Shown here piece after piece: positions 1-8,272 of a stretch of DNA of 64,000 nucleotides (positions are counted from its first letter, which is position 1; every line of letters starts with the position of its first letter). The stretch spans positions 785,001 to 849,000 of the forward strand of contig NZ_CP012602.1 of assembly GCF_001278805.1 (NCBI RefSeq). The letters run 5' to 3'. The notes beneath the pieces are model-generated. The model had not been told where the DNA came from. It ran no database searches and worked only from the letters and a program-made list of their open reading frames with translations. This DNA is from Bacillus sp. FJAT-18017. GTDB lineage: Bacteria; Bacillota; Bacilli; Bacillales; Cytobacillaceae. A program made the translations under genes and the position numbers.

Positions 1-507
1 TCCCGCAATAGACTGTTGCCAAATTTATAAAATTGTTGGAAAAAGTCGGTGTCCTATTATAATTAGATGATGCTAACCTATTATTTTTCTGGGTAAAATA
101 GTAAATATTTTACAATCCCATTTTATTGGTATCATTTCATAGGTTTTTTCTTCTCAAAATGTAATCAATAAGCTCGATTGGTTACATTTCGCTAATAAAA
201 TTTTGCTGAAATGTTACCAATAAGCTCTATTGATGATGTTTCATCACTTATTTCACCTTAAAATGTCACCAATAAATTTATAAGTTCGTTTTCGTAAGCG
301 GCAGCGTTCCCAAATGTGCAAGAAGCCTATTATTTATGATGAGGCGCAGGAAATCCCGTTGCTGTTTTGTTAACACTGGTCGTATGTTTTTAATTAGGAT
401 CGAATATTAGGTATACTTGAGATATGCAGTAAGTAAACGTATTTAAATAATCAGCTGGGAAATTGAGTTTGGATTCTGGCGTGAACGTCTGAGTAATGGG
501 GTAAACG
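1..507. other. Leading intergenic region
   Basis: No coding region is supported in the first 507 bases. The stretch is AT-rich and holds one three-unit repeat array (listed separately). The gene upstream of the window edge is not visible. Confidence 0.6.
157..290. repeat. 52-bp-period hairpin repeat array, three units
   Basis: The word CAATAAGCTC occurs at 166 and 218, and a diverged copy CAATAAATTT at 270, so the period is exactly 52 bp. The first unit folds as AAATGTAA-TCAAT-loop-ATTGG-TTACATTT. The same architecture and near-identical words recur at 15,540-15,713, so the two arrays are one family. Confidence 0.8.
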
Positions 508-1059
508 ATGCAGCAGTGGGTGATTGAGCTTTTTCAAACATATCGCGAGGCGGCAGTTGTAATAAGCATCTTCATCAATATAGTTATTAGTGTTCTCGGC
601 GTTGTTCCGAGCGTGTTCCTGACTGCCGCAAATATCTTTGTTTTCGGGCTTGTTGAGGGTACAGTAATCTCGGCGCTCGGTGAAGCTGCTGGAGCCGCGG
701 TCTCATTTGCACTTTACCGAAAAGGCTTTAGAAAATGGGCAGGAGAGAAGCTGCCTGATAAACCCTGGATTCAAAGGCTTCTGCGTGCGCATGGCAGGGA
801 CGCATTCTTCCTGGTATTTGGCCTGCGGCTGCTTCCATTTGTCCCGTCCGGCCTGGTTACCTTTGTGGCCGCAATCGGCACAGTCAGTGTGGCTACCTTC
901 GTGGCATCTAGCACTCTTGGTAAAATTCCCGCCTTAATCATGGAAGCTTATTCCGTCTATCAGGTTACAGAATGGACAATTCAGGGCAAAATAATTCTGT
1001 TGGGAATTGGCAGTGCCTTTTTATGCGTCGTGTTCACGAGGCTGCGGCGGGGACGCTGA
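508..1059 (+). CDS. TVP38/TMEM64 (VTT/DedA-like) membrane protein
   Basis: This 183-residue integral membrane protein has about four hydrophobic segments. It carries the pattern typical of the VTT (SNARE-associated/DedA-like) family: a central glycine-rich reentrant stretch (LGEAAGAAVSF, about residues 55-65) and a second block FGLRLLPFVPSG (about residues 103-114) with the conserved R-x-x-P-x-x-P character. Family members are envelope proteins implicated in lipid or small-molecule movement across the membrane; the substrate here is unknown. ATG at 508 follows a weak GGGG site. It stands alone, with a repeat array immediately downstream. Confidence 0.8.
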   Translation: MQQWVIELFQTYREAAVVISIFINIVISVLGVVPSVFLTAANIFVFGLVEGTVISALGEAAGAAVSFALYRKGFRKWAGEKLPDKPWIQRLLRAHGRDAFFLVFGLRLLPFVPSGLVTFVAAIGTVSVATFVASSTLGKIPALIMEAYSVYQVTEWTIQGKIILLGIGSAFLCVVFTRLRRGR

Positions 1060-1081
1060 AAAAGGTGAGCAGGATTTCAAA

Positions 1082-1300
1082 GCGATGAATGACAACTCGG
1101 GTGTACGAAGGCTCCAAGATGTCATTCATAAAGGCGATGAGTGACAACTCGGGTGTACGAAGGCTCCAAGATGTCATTCATAAAGGCGATAAGTGACAAC
1201 TCGGGTGTGCGAAGGCTCCAAGATGTCATTCATAAAAGCGATGAATGACAACTTGGGTGTGGTAAGGCATCTAGATGTCATTCATAAGGCGATCACTGAC
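1082..1300. repeat. 52-bp tandem hairpin repeats, four units plus a partial
   Basis: Near-identical units start at about 1082, 1134, 1186 and 1238, with a truncated fifth at 1289. Each unit is 52 bp (the fourth is 51) and carries inverted arms ATGAATGACA and TGTCATTCAT around a roughly 25-nt loop. The same arms occur in two 52-bp units at 24,224-24,327. No protein or RNA gene is apparent in it. Confidence 0.9.
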
Positions 1301-1449
1301 AGATGACTGAGGAATGTTTTAATAAGGCAAACTAATGGTTTGCAGAGGCAAATGATTTTGATAAATGCGCCAAATTTGTGGCGTAGGATTCTGGATAAGG
1401 GTGGGCGCTTGGAGCGTCGACCAATTTTTCACAAAAGGAGTGGTTGGAG

Positions 1450-2397
1450 ATGGCAGAGTTAGCGACGTTTGCGGGGGGCTGTTTCTGGTGTATGGTGCAG
1501 CCGTTTGATGAGCAGCCGGGGATTGAGAAGGTGGTGTCCGGGTATACGGGCGGCCACAAGGAGAATCCGACGTATGAGGAGGTTTGTTCGGATACGACGG
1601 GGCATTATGAGGCGGTGCAGATTACGTTTGATCCGGATGTGTTCCCGTATAAGAAGCTGCTTGAGCTGTATTGGCAGCAGATTGATCCGACGGACCCGGG
1701 CGGCCAGTTCAATGACCGCGGGCTGTCGTACAGGACGGCGATTTTTTATCATAGTGAGGAGCAGCGGCAGTTGGCAGAGCAGTCGAAGCAGGAGCTGGCG
1801 GCAAGCGGTAAGTTCTCAAAGCCGATTGTGACGGAGATTTTGCCGGCGAAGACGTTCTATCCGGCGGAGGAGAAGCACCAGGATTATTATAAGAAGAATT
1901 CGTTCCATTATAATATGTACAAGGAAGGCTCGGGGCGGGCGCCGTTTATCCGGGCGACCTGGAAAAAGAAGAAGAGCGATGAGGAGCTGCGCGAGACGCT
2001 GACGCCGATGCAATATGAGGTTACTCAGAACAATGGGACGGAACCGCCATTCAGGAATGAGTTTTGGGATCTTGAAGAGGATGGCATTTATGTTGATGTT
2101 GTTTCGGGAGAGCCTTTGTTCAGTTCGACGGACAAGTATGATGCGGGCTGCGGCTGGCCTAGCTTTACGAAGCCAATCAAGCGCACGGAGATTGAGGAGA
2201 AGCTGGACACATCGTACGGGATGAGGCGGATTGAGGTTCGCTCGAAGACGGCTGATTCGCATCTTGGTCATGTGTTCGATGACGGACCGGGACCTGATCA
2301 TGCGCGTTACTGCATTAACTCGGCAGCGCTTCGCTTCGTGCCAAAGGATAAGCTTGAAGAGGAAGGGTACGGCGAGTTCAGGAAGTTGTTTGAATAG
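1450..2397 (+). CDS. msrAB: Bifunctional peptide methionine sulfoxide reductase MsrA/MsrB
   Basis: This cytoplasmic enzyme of about 315 residues reduces both epimers of methionine sulfoxide in oxidised proteins. The N-terminal MsrA domain begins almost at the start with the catalytic GGCFWC motif. The C-terminal MsrB domain (about residue 170 onward) contains the metal-site cysteine pattern CGWPSF, the GHVFDDGP motif and the catalytic RYCINSAAL segment. ATG 1450 is preferred over an upstream in-frame TTG at 1444 because AAGGAG lies 9 nt before 1450 but only 3 nt before 1444. A terminator follows directly. Fused MsrA-MsrB is common in Firmicutes, so assignment is secure. Confidence 0.95.
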   Translation: MAELATFAGGCFWCMVQPFDEQPGIEKVVSGYTGGHKENPTYEEVCSDTTGHYEAVQITFDPDVFPYKKLLELYWQQIDPTDPGGQFNDRGLSYRTAIFYHSEEQRQLAEQSKQELAASGKFSKPIVTEILPAKTFYPAEEKHQDYYKKNSFHYNMYKEGSGRAPFIRATWKKKKSDEELRETLTPMQYEVTQNNGTEPPFRNEFWDLEEDGIYVDVVSGEPLFSSTDKYDAGCGWPSFTKPIKRTEIEEKLDTSYGMRRIEVRSKTADSHLGHVFDDGPGPDHARYCINSAALRFVPKDKLEEEGYGEFRKLFE

Positions 2398-2410
2398 TTT
2401 TATTATCTTA

Positions 2411-2432
2411 GGGGCAGCGGATGCCCCTTTTT
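2411..2432 (+). terminator. Rho-independent terminator of msrAB
   Basis: Stem GGGGCA (2411-2416) pairs with TGCCCC (2422-2427) and is followed by a run of T, 13 bases after the msrAB stop codon. Confidence 0.85.
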
Positions 2433-2486
2433 CGCGTATTGTAAATTGGGTATACTACAGTGAGAACTCGTTTTGGAGGAATGTAC

Positions 2487-3305
2487 ATGCATAACATTCA
2501 GAATATCAATGAAGCCAGAGATGCTATTTTTGAAAAAACAAATCACCGTCCTGTGATTGGCCTGATTCTTGGCTCCGGTCTTGGTGCGCTTGCCGATGAG
2601 ATTGAAGACGCGGTCCATATTCCGTATGGTGAAATTCCGTATTTCGCAAAGTCCGAGGCGATTGGCCATGCGAATGAGCTGGTCATTGGGCAGCTGAAGG
2701 GCAAGACGGTTGTGGCGATGAAAGGCCGTTTTCATTATTACGAAGGGTATTCGCTCAGTGAAGTGACGTTCCCGGTGCGCGTGCTGAAGGCGCTTGGTGT
2801 TGAAACATTGCTGATCACGAATGCCTGCGGTTCGGTGAATACGAATTATGCGCCTGGCGACTTGATGCTTATTACTGATCATCTCAACCTTGTTGGCTCG
2901 AATCCGCTGATCGGACCGAATAACGATGAGCTTGGGACCCGGTTCCCTGATCTGACTCAAGCTTATAATCGCGAGCTGCGTGCGCTTGCCCATAAGGTCG
3001 CGGAAGAAAAGGGCATGACGCTTCGTGAAGGTGTATATGCTTGGTGGAGCGGCCCGATGTATGAAACTCCGGCTGAAATCCGGATGATCCGCACGCTTGG
3101 GGCCGATGCAGTCGGGATGTCGACTGTTCCTGAGGTTGTCGTGGCAGTCCATGGCGGCATGAAGGTACTAGGCATTTCGTGTTTGACGAATATGGCAGCA
3201 GGCGTTCTCGACCAGCCGCTGAACCATGATGAAGTAATTGAAGTTGCCGGCAAAGTCCGCGCCAACTTCGTGGAACTTGTAAAAGGTGTAATTGAACAAG
3301 CTTAA
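2487..3305 (+). CDS. Purine-nucleoside phosphorylase (trimeric PNP family)
   Basis: This 272-residue cytosolic enzyme cleaves purine (deoxy)nucleosides with phosphate to free base and (deoxy)ribose-1-phosphate in purine salvage. Diagnostic segments are GLILGSGLG near the N-terminus (phosphate loop), GRFHYYEGY, ITNACGSVN, YAWWSGPMYETPAEIRM and the late VGMSTVPE and SCLTNMAAG blocks of the PunA/PupG class; length fits. Start ATG 2487 is chosen because GGAGG (2475-2479) lies 7 nt upstream; an in-frame GTG at 2460 would put the SD inside the gene. It is a monocistronic unit between two terminators. Confidence 0.92.
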   Translation: MHNIQNINEARDAIFEKTNHRPVIGLILGSGLGALADEIEDAVHIPYGEIPYFAKSEAIGHANELVIGQLKGKTVVAMKGRFHYYEGYSLSEVTFPVRVLKALGVETLLITNACGSVNTNYAPGDLMLITDHLNLVGSNPLIGPNNDELGTRFPDLTQAYNRELRALAHKVAEEKGMTLREGVYAWWSGPMYETPAEIRMIRTLGADAVGMSTVPEVVVAVHGGMKVLGISCLTNMAAGVLDQPLNHDEVIEVAGKVRANFVELVKGVIEQA

Positions 3306-3312
3306 CATGTAG

Positions 3313-3352
3313 AAAACACCCCATTTGGGCCTAGGCCTATGGGGTGTTTTTT
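3313..3352 (+). terminator. Terminator after the PNP gene
   Basis: A 12-bp stem AAAACACCCCAT / ATGGGGTGTTTT with a 14-nt loop is followed by T residues, 8 bases after the stop codon. Confidence 0.9.
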
Positions 3353-3435
3353 GTTTGGATTTATTTTCAAGGGGATGGAATAAACGGTAAAATAAAGGTG
3401 ATGGTTATGCCAGCGGAAAGGGAGGTGCATGGATC

Positions 3436-3762
3436 ATGAAGATAGTCCGATTTATTGTGCTGACAGCATTGATGATTGCTGTTTTAATGGCAATCAGCTA
3501 CTTTTTATCAGAGAAATTTGGATTAACAATGATTAATGCGATGTTTTATGTTGGTGTTTTCTCAACATTTATTTCGCTCTATTTCTCAAGCAGTGGCGGG
3601 CTAACTACGAATCTTGCTGAGTCGGAGATTGCCGCGAGTTACGGAGGTTTAAAGTCTGGCCATTCTTTTAAAAGAACTTTTTTGTCCTTGTACGTAAACT
3701 TTGTGAATGTGGGATCTGTATTATTCTTAATCATAGTTTTTGTGAGTGCGTTAATGTTTTAA
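3436..3762 (+). CDS. Small membrane protein of unknown function (possibly DUF3899-like)
   Basis: This 108-residue protein has three hydrophobic segments (about residues 5-22, 33-50 and 88-107) and a polar loop containing YFSSSGGLTTN. It recalls small Bacillaceae membrane proteins of the DUF3899 type from memory, but this is not certain. GGGAGG lies about 11 nt before the ATG. No function can be inferred from neighbours: a purine salvage gene lies upstream and a repeat array begins about 60 bases downstream. Confidence 0.65.
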   Translation: MKIVRFIVLTALMIAVLMAISYFLSEKFGLTMINAMFYVGVFSTFISLYFSSSGGLTTNLAESEIAASYGGLKSGHSFKRTFLSLYVNFVNVGSVLFLIIVFVSALMF

Positions 3763-3823
3763 ACCAGCACATTAGGAATGCAACCAATGTAAGGTTTCAA
3801 GGACAATTTGATGGTGGATTGGA

Positions 3824-4012
3824 GAAATGTCTTTGAAAGTGGTGCTCGAGGACATTTTGGAGTTGCTGGAGAGGTGAAATGTCTTTGAAAGTGGATTTCG
3901 AGTACATTTTGAAGTTGCCGGATAGGTGAAATGTCTTTGAAAGTGGATTTCGAGTACATTTTGGAGTTGCCGGATAGGTGAAATGTCCTTGAGAGGTGGT
4001 GCTCGAGTACAC
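3824..4012. repeat. 52-bp tandem hairpin repeats, three units plus a partial
   Basis: The word GAAATGTC recurs at 3824, 3876, 3928 and 3980, an exact 52-bp period. Each unit pairs GAAATGTC with GACATTTT or TACATTTT 27 bp downstream. The array ends in a truncated unit. The flanking 3763-3823 and 4013-4241 contain no gene I can support. Confidence 0.9.
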
Positions 4013-4241
4013 ACGGTGGCAGCGGGGAATGGCAGTTTTCCTTGTCAATGTAATCGGCGATTGATTGAAAAGCTTCGTACCTGGGAAACCTTGATCCACA
4101 GTAACCACAGAAATAGAAAAAAGTCCCCTTTGATTGATTAGACAAAGGGAACTGTACCATTTTAACTTGGAAAAGAGATTGTTCGATTCGACTATCTATG
4201 GTAATAATACTGCCAGATGAACCAGCGCTTGAAAATCCTCC

Positions 4242-4792
4242 CTAATAGTCAAGTGGCTCTTCGCCAAAGCGGTCCCATAGTGTTGGGTACATGTCTTCAA
4301 GATCTTCTTCGTCCCAATCCAGATCGATATCGTTTTGTGGCTTGAGTCCTTTATTGTCCAGTTCCGCCTGCAATTCGTCGTAGGTGCTGTCATTCCATTC
4401 AGTATCGCCCGTCTTTTTCAGGCTAAGGCGTCCAGCCCGACGGAAAGTAGCTCCTCGTTCTGTGGCATGCCTTCCTCGCCGAGATTATCTTCATCAATAT
4501 ATTCTGCGAGGAATTCCGGGTCGGCCAGCACCTTGTTATAAACTTCCTCGCCCTGGCCAATCAGCCAGCCTCGGAAATAGTCAAAGGCATCATCCGAACA
4601 CCCGCCCATGACAATATAGGCGGCTGCCCAAAGGCCGGATTGATAGCTTTCATTCATTAGCCCCTGAAACCAATATTCAAAATTGACGATATCCCGGGTG
4701 TCGCGCTTGGCTAATACCTCTGTTAACCACTCGGCCTGATCTTCTTTTCCTTTTGACTTTTCAATCAATCCCCAAAACTCGTTTCGTTCCAT
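4242..4792 (-). pseudogene. DUF4240-type protein, split by a one-base frameshift
   Basis: The reading frame from ATG 4792 (GGAGG 7 nt upstream) encodes RNEFWGLIEKS, FEYWFQGLMNES and DYFRGWLIGQGEEVY, typical of the DUF4240 family, but stops at 4418 after VGLDALA. In the -1 frame the sequence continues without a break as LKKTGDTEWNDSTYDELQ and ends with TLWDRFGEEPLDY at 4242. Restoring one base near 4425 (GCCTTAGCC to GCCTATAGCC) would give a continuous protein of about 183 residues. The function of the family is unknown. A genuine recent pseudogene or a single-base sequence error are both possible. Confidence 0.85.
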
Positions 4793-4958
4793 CAAAAACC
4801 CTCCTATAAGCTGTTATTTATCAAATTCTACAACACTGCGAAATTTCCTTTTTCGATGTCATATTTCAGAGAGAGATTCGTCAAATAGAAAACGGCCTAA
4901 CCTCAGCGCAATGGGTGGATAGGCCACGCAATCGGCCATATAGCAGGGAGGGGAAAAG

Positions 4959-5333
4959 ATGAGGAATTTACTAATCATTGCAATGGTGTTGGTGTTGGCA
5001 GGGTGCCAGTTGTTCGCCGGCCAGGTGGTAAGCAAACATCGCAAATACGAAAACCTCCAGGCTCTGGACGAGTTCGCCCTGGATGTGGAAAAAGGCCGTG
5101 ATGCAGAGCTTCGGTTTGTTGAGTATGGAATTGAAGGCCAGCGGGGTGTACGCAAGTTTGAATACAATGAAGATAGCGACATCAATGTTAATTACAGCGT
5201 TGATGGAGAGGAAATAAGTACGTATACATGCGAAGGCTTTATAATAAAAGCAGATGACTTTGCAAAACGGTATATTCTCACCGATTGTTCCGGAAGAGGG
5301 GACGAAGAATTGCTTGTTCTGTATGCAAAATAA
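4959..5333 (+). CDS. Small lipoprotein (DUF4362-like)
   Basis: This 124-residue protein begins with a lipoprotein signal peptide whose lipobox is LAGC (Cys 16), so it should be lipid-anchored outside the membrane. The mature part is short and polar, with ALDEFALDVEKGRDAELRFVEY and a C-terminal pair of cysteines (YTCEGF, LTDCSG) that could form a disulfide. The layout resembles Bacillus DUF4362 lipoproteins, judged from memory. ATG 4959 follows GGGAGGGG. It is divergent from the broken DUF4240 gene. The role is unknown. Confidence 0.75.
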   Translation: MRNLLIIAMVLVLAGCQLFAGQVVSKHRKYENLQALDEFALDVEKGRDAELRFVEYGIEGQRGVRKFEYNEDSDINVNYSVDGEEISTYTCEGFIIKADDFAKRYILTDCSGRGDEELLVLYAK

Positions 5334-5491
5334 CGGCTGGCCAGGATTGTGTATGCTGCCTGAAACGAAGTGCCAACAATCAATCACTGAAAAGAAATGC
5401 TATTAAATCAAAATCAGCTTCCGCCTCGATAAAAAACGCCCCCCTTTGCCTAGGAAAGTAGTAATATAGTAGTAACAACAAGGGGAAATAA

Positions 5492-5554
5492 TTTTTATGG
5501 CAAGGGAGAAGCGTACAGCTTTTCGTCTGCCGCGGCAGACTGCTTGCCTAAAAA
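5492..5554 (+). ncRNA. Compact three-way-junction RNA leader upstream of moaD-like gene
   Basis: P1 pairs TTTTTA-t-GGCAAG (5492-5504) with CTTGCC-TAAAAA (5543-5554), 12 bp with one bulge. P2 pairs GAGAAGC with GCTTTTC (5506-5524) around loop GTACA. P3 pairs GTCTGC with GCAGAC (5525-5540) around CGCG. P2 and P3 abut directly. The ATG of the MoaD-like gene lies 20 nt downstream with its SD at 5561-5566. I do not recognise the molybdenum-cofactor riboswitch or another known class. It could be a cis-regulatory RNA or a small mobile hairpin. Confidence 0.5.
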
Positions 5555-5573
5555 TAAAAAGGGGGAGTTTTTC

Positions 5574-5846
5574 ATGATAGTGAAGGTGTTTGCGAATCTC
5601 CGTGACATTTGCGGAGGCTTCACGGTTGAGGTGCAGCCCGAGGGGAACCGGGTTATCGATGTTCTCGAGAAGATGGTCGAGATGTTCCCGCCGATTGAAG
5701 AAGAAATTTTCACGGCGGAACGGACCTTGAAGGATTTTGTCCAGGTATACATTAACGGCCGGAATATTGTCCATCTGCAGGACCTGCAAACGGAAGTCAG
5801 CGACTCGGATCAATTTGCTTTGTTCCCGCCGGTTGCGGGTGGCTGA
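5574..5846 (+). CDS. MoaD/ThiS-type ubiquitin-like sulfur carrier
   Basis: This 90-residue beta-grasp protein ends in the diagnostic VAGG: the C-terminal di-glycine is adenylated and thiocarboxylated in the MoaD/ThiS/SAMP family so that it can donate sulfur, here probably to the pterin dithiolene of molybdenum or tungsten cofactor. Segments typical of the fold are VKVFANLRDICGG near the N-terminus and FALFPPVAGG at the end. ATG 5574 follows GGGGGAG; a TTG 30 bases upstream would fall inside the structured leader. The next gene starts 2 bases after the stop. A MoeB-like activating enzyme and an AOR lie 6-8 kb away. Confidence 0.85.
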   Translation: MIVKVFANLRDICGGFTVEVQPEGNRVIDVLEKMVEMFPPIEEEIFTAERTLKDFVQVYINGRNIVHLQDLQTEVSDSDQFALFPPVAGG

Positions 5847-5847
5847 T

Positions 5848-6120
5848 ATGAAAGAAACTGTCATGGAATTCCGGGGAATCAACATTTCGCACCTTGGCAT
5901 GTACTTCGAAGAGCTCGGCGCAGTCCCGAAAACGGAACAGATGCCGCTTTTGTATGATGCAGGCAGCTGGAGTGGAGAGATTCTTTCCGAAAAGGAACTC
6001 ACGTTTACAAAAACCTTTAAAGTTAATGCTGTACATATCCGCTTCAAGGCGGAAACCGAGGTTGAGCTCGCGGATATTATTAAAAACTACCGCTACAAAA
6101 CAACCAGGATTGGCGGATAG
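5848..6120 (+). CDS. MoaD-partner protein, possibly the DUF1952/MoaD C-terminal type
   Basis: This 90-residue protein is translationally coupled to the MoaD-like gene (stop and start one base apart). It contains FRGINISHLGMYFEELG, an aromatic central stretch and FKVNAVHIRFKAETEVELAD. It resembles from memory the small domain that follows MoaD as a C-terminal extension in some thermophile proteins (DUF1952), which would explain the gene pair, but I cannot confirm this. A role beside the sulfur carrier in pterin-cofactor assembly is inference from position. The SD is inside the upstream gene. Confidence 0.6.
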   Translation: MKETVMEFRGINISHLGMYFEELGAVPKTEQMPLLYDAGSWSGEILSEKELTFTKTFKVNAVHIRFKAETEVELADIIKNYRYKTTRIGG

Positions 6121-6134
6121 GAGGGGGAATTTTT

Positions 6135-6356
6135 CTGAAACGGTTCCTTATCTCAATTGGTGCATTTTTGCTAGTAACTGGCTTGCTTTACGGGATTGGC
6201 TATACCTTCAAAATCCCCGCTCTTATGTTCAGGTATGAATACAGGAACGATGCAGAAGGGTTTTTCGTTCAAACAGGTTCAATTCTTCCTTTCCTAATCG
6301 GTTTAGCAGCATGTTATGTGGCTGAGAAGCTTTATATCCGCAGAAAACTTGGTTGA
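6135..6356 (+). CDS. Two-TM small membrane protein with probable CTG start
   Basis: An open frame of 73 codons encodes two hydrophobic segments (FLISIGAFLLVTGLLYGIGY and the ILPFLIGLAACYVAEKLYI region) and a basic C-terminus. GGAGGGGG at 6120-6127 overlaps the preceding stop codon. The only in-frame initiators at proper distance are ATT 6129 and CTG 6135; CTG, about 8 nt from the SD, is favoured. A TTG at 6168 would remove half of the first membrane segment and has no SD. The frame sits at the end of the MoaD-like operon. The function is unknown. Confidence 0.6.
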   Translation: MKRFLISIGAFLLVTGLLYGIGYTFKIPALMFRYEYRNDAEGFFVQTGSILPFLIGLAACYVAEKLYIRRKLG

Positions 6357-6418
6357 TTGCGGCCAAGTTTTTCGCTTTTTTGGAAAAAATACTACATATA
6401 AAGAACGGGGAGTTATTT

Positions 6419-7336
6419 ATGACAGAGAAAGTAATACTTGATGTTGATACAGGCATTGATGATGCGATGGCGATTATCTATGCTGCCCGGGCAAAAGAAA
6501 TCGAACTGCTCGGCCTGACCACCTGCTTCGGAAATACATCCGTCGAGGAAACGACCCGAAACACGCTACAGCTGCTCGAGCTGCTTGGTCGCGAGGATAT
6601 TCCTGTAAGCATGGGGGCGGATACGCCATGGAAGCGCGCACCTCTTAAAGAGAAGGCGGTTCATATTCACGGTGAGGACGGGATGGGGAATCATTCCCTG
6701 CCTCTTCCGAAAATAGAAGCGACTGGAAAGCATGCTGTAGACGTCATAATTGAGAACGTACTGTGGTACCCAGGTGAGGTCACGCTCATCTTTGTTGGCA
6801 GCCTCACCAATCTCGCACTTGCGATTGAGAAAGAGCCGGCGATAATCGAGAAGGTCAGGCGGGTTGTCGTCATGGGCGGTGCGGCAACGGTAAAAGGCAA
6901 TATCACCCCTCATGCTGAAGCAAATATTTACACCGACCCGGAAGCAGCGGACTTCGTATTCCAATCGGGCGTGCCTGTTACGATGGTAGGTTTGGATGTA
7001 ACGATGCAGACCCTGTTGCCTAAGGGCCAACTGGAAACATGGCGTACTATCGGCACGCCGCTTAGCGAGTTTCTGTACCACATTGTCGGCTTTTATATGA
7101 ATGCCTATTTGACACAGGGAATCGCAGGCTGTGCGCTCCACGACCCGCTTGCGGTCGGTGCTGTCATCGATCCTTCTTTTATAAAAACAAAACCAATGCA
7201 TATTCGCGTCGACTGTTCTGAATCCGATACCATTGGAGAAACCGTCAGTCACTCCGGAGAAGCACCCAACATCGAGGTCGCGCTCGAAGTTGATGCTGAC
7301 CGGTTCAGACAGCATTTTCTCAGTTTAGTAAACTAG
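6419..7336 (+). CDS. Inosine/uridine-preferring nucleoside hydrolase
   Basis: This 305-residue enzyme hydrolyses ribonucleosides to base and ribose. The family signature is at the N-terminus, DVDTGIDDAMAI, whose aspartates bind the catalytic Ca2+; further blocks are the oxyanion-side VFVGSLTNLALAI, VVMGGAA and the late HDPLAVG that supplies another metal ligand. ATG 6419 is used because AACGGGGAG lies just upstream and the family begins a few residues before the DVDTG motif; an in-frame extension to 6353 overlaps the preceding gene. It is likely in one unit with the following EamA transporter, 19 bases away, and acts in purine/pyrimidine salvage. Confidence 0.92.
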   Translation: MTEKVILDVDTGIDDAMAIIYAARAKEIELLGLTTCFGNTSVEETTRNTLQLLELLGREDIPVSMGADTPWKRAPLKEKAVHIHGEDGMGNHSLPLPKIEATGKHAVDVIIENVLWYPGEVTLIFVGSLTNLALAIEKEPAIIEKVRRVVVMGGAATVKGNITPHAEANIYTDPEAADFVFQSGVPVTMVGLDVTMQTLLPKGQLETWRTIGTPLSEFLYHIVGFYMNAYLTQGIAGCALHDPLAVGAVIDPSFIKTKPMHIRVDCSESDTIGETVSHSGEAPNIEVALEVDADRFRQHFLSLVN

Positions 7337-7355
7337 ATCTTTAAAGGATGATATT

Positions 7356-8240
7356 GTGAAAAAGAGCATTGGGATTCTATCAGTATTGATTGCTGCCTCC
7401 TTGTACGGGTTCGTCAATACAATTGTAAAATTAGCATACGCGGCTGATTTCCAGTATGCGGAACTAACGGTAAGCCAATATGTGTACGGCTCGCTGGGGT
7501 TATTGGTGCTCGTTCTTGTAACAAAGTCATTCAGCAAAGTTTCACTAAAAGATTTCGGTAAACTTTTAGTGGTAGGAGGAGTGGGGCTCGGCGGAACAAG
7601 CCTCGCTCTTTACGCCAGCCTTGCCTATGTGCCAACATCCATTTCACTTGTTATGCTGTTTCAGTTCACCTGGATTGGCCTTGTCATTGAGAGGTTTGTT
7701 TTTAAAAGGAAAATCGGCCACAACCAGTGGCTGGCCGTGGCGCTAGTCCTGGCCGGAACTTTGTTTGTATTGCAAATCACCACAATTGATGCAGGTTCGG
7801 TAAACATGGCCGGCGTGCTGTACGGGTTTCTGGCAGCCATTTGTTACTCGGTATTCCTGATTGGAGCTTCGGTGCTGCCAGCTTCAATCCCGAACTTTTA
7901 TAAAACGTTCCTAATGGTAGCCGGGACAATGGTCTTGCTGCTGGTCGGGTTTGCAGCTGTAACACCGCCTGCCGAGATGAATCCGTTCGGTGATGTTATG
8001 GGGTGGGGAATCCTGCTCGGGCTGCTCGCTCAAGCGATTCCGCCAGTGCTGTTTACATATGGAGCACCAAAAATCGGTGGAACACTTACCTCGATTCTCA
8101 GTGCATTTGAGCTGCCAGTCGGTATCATCGCATCTTATTTGATCGTCGGCGAGCAGGTTGTCCTTGCTCAGTGGGTCGGGATGCTGCTGATACTTGCCGG
8201 TATTGTCGTTTCGCAGTTGGGAACATCCGAAAAGATATAA
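7356..8240 (+). CDS. EamA/DMT-family transporter
   Basis: This 294-residue protein has ten predicted membrane helices and the two-EamA-domain duplication of the drug/metabolite transporter superfamily; the second half contains YGAPKIGGTLTSILSAFELP, a common DMT signature. Start is GTG 7356, preceded by AAAGGATG. It follows the nucleoside hydrolase gene by 19 bases, so nucleoside or base export/uptake is a reasonable guess, but the substrate cannot be read from sequence. A strong bidirectional terminator ends the unit. Confidence 0.88.
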   Translation: MKKSIGILSVLIAASLYGFVNTIVKLAYAADFQYAELTVSQYVYGSLGLLVLVLVTKSFSKVSLKDFGKLLVVGGVGLGGTSLALYASLAYVPTSISLVMLFQFTWIGLVIERFVFKRKIGHNQWLAVALVLAGTLFVLQITTIDAGSVNMAGVLYGFLAAICYSVFLIGASVLPASIPNFYKTFLMVAGTMVLLLVGFAAVTPPAEMNPFGDVMGWGILLGLLAQAIPPVLFTYGAPKIGGTLTSILSAFELPVGIIASYLIVGEQVVLAQWVGMLLILAGIVVSQLGTSEKI

Positions 8241-8242
8241 GA

Positions 8243-8272
8243 ATGGCTCAGAGACGTCTGAGCCATTTTTCT
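8243..8272. terminator. Bidirectional terminator between convergent genes
   Basis: A 10-bp perfect stem ATGGCTCAGA / TCTGAGCCAT with a GACG loop is followed by TTTTT on the plus strand. It serves the EamA gene and the convergent DinB gene. Confidence 0.9.

Noticed and set aside
3759..4160. Minus-strand frame with FYFCGYCGSRF
   Set aside because: Zinc-finger-like cysteines are present, but there is no SD or proper start and most of the frame is repeat translation.
5492..5554. Molybdenum-cofactor riboswitch
   Set aside because: The context fits, but length and conserved blocks of the known Moco class are not seen.
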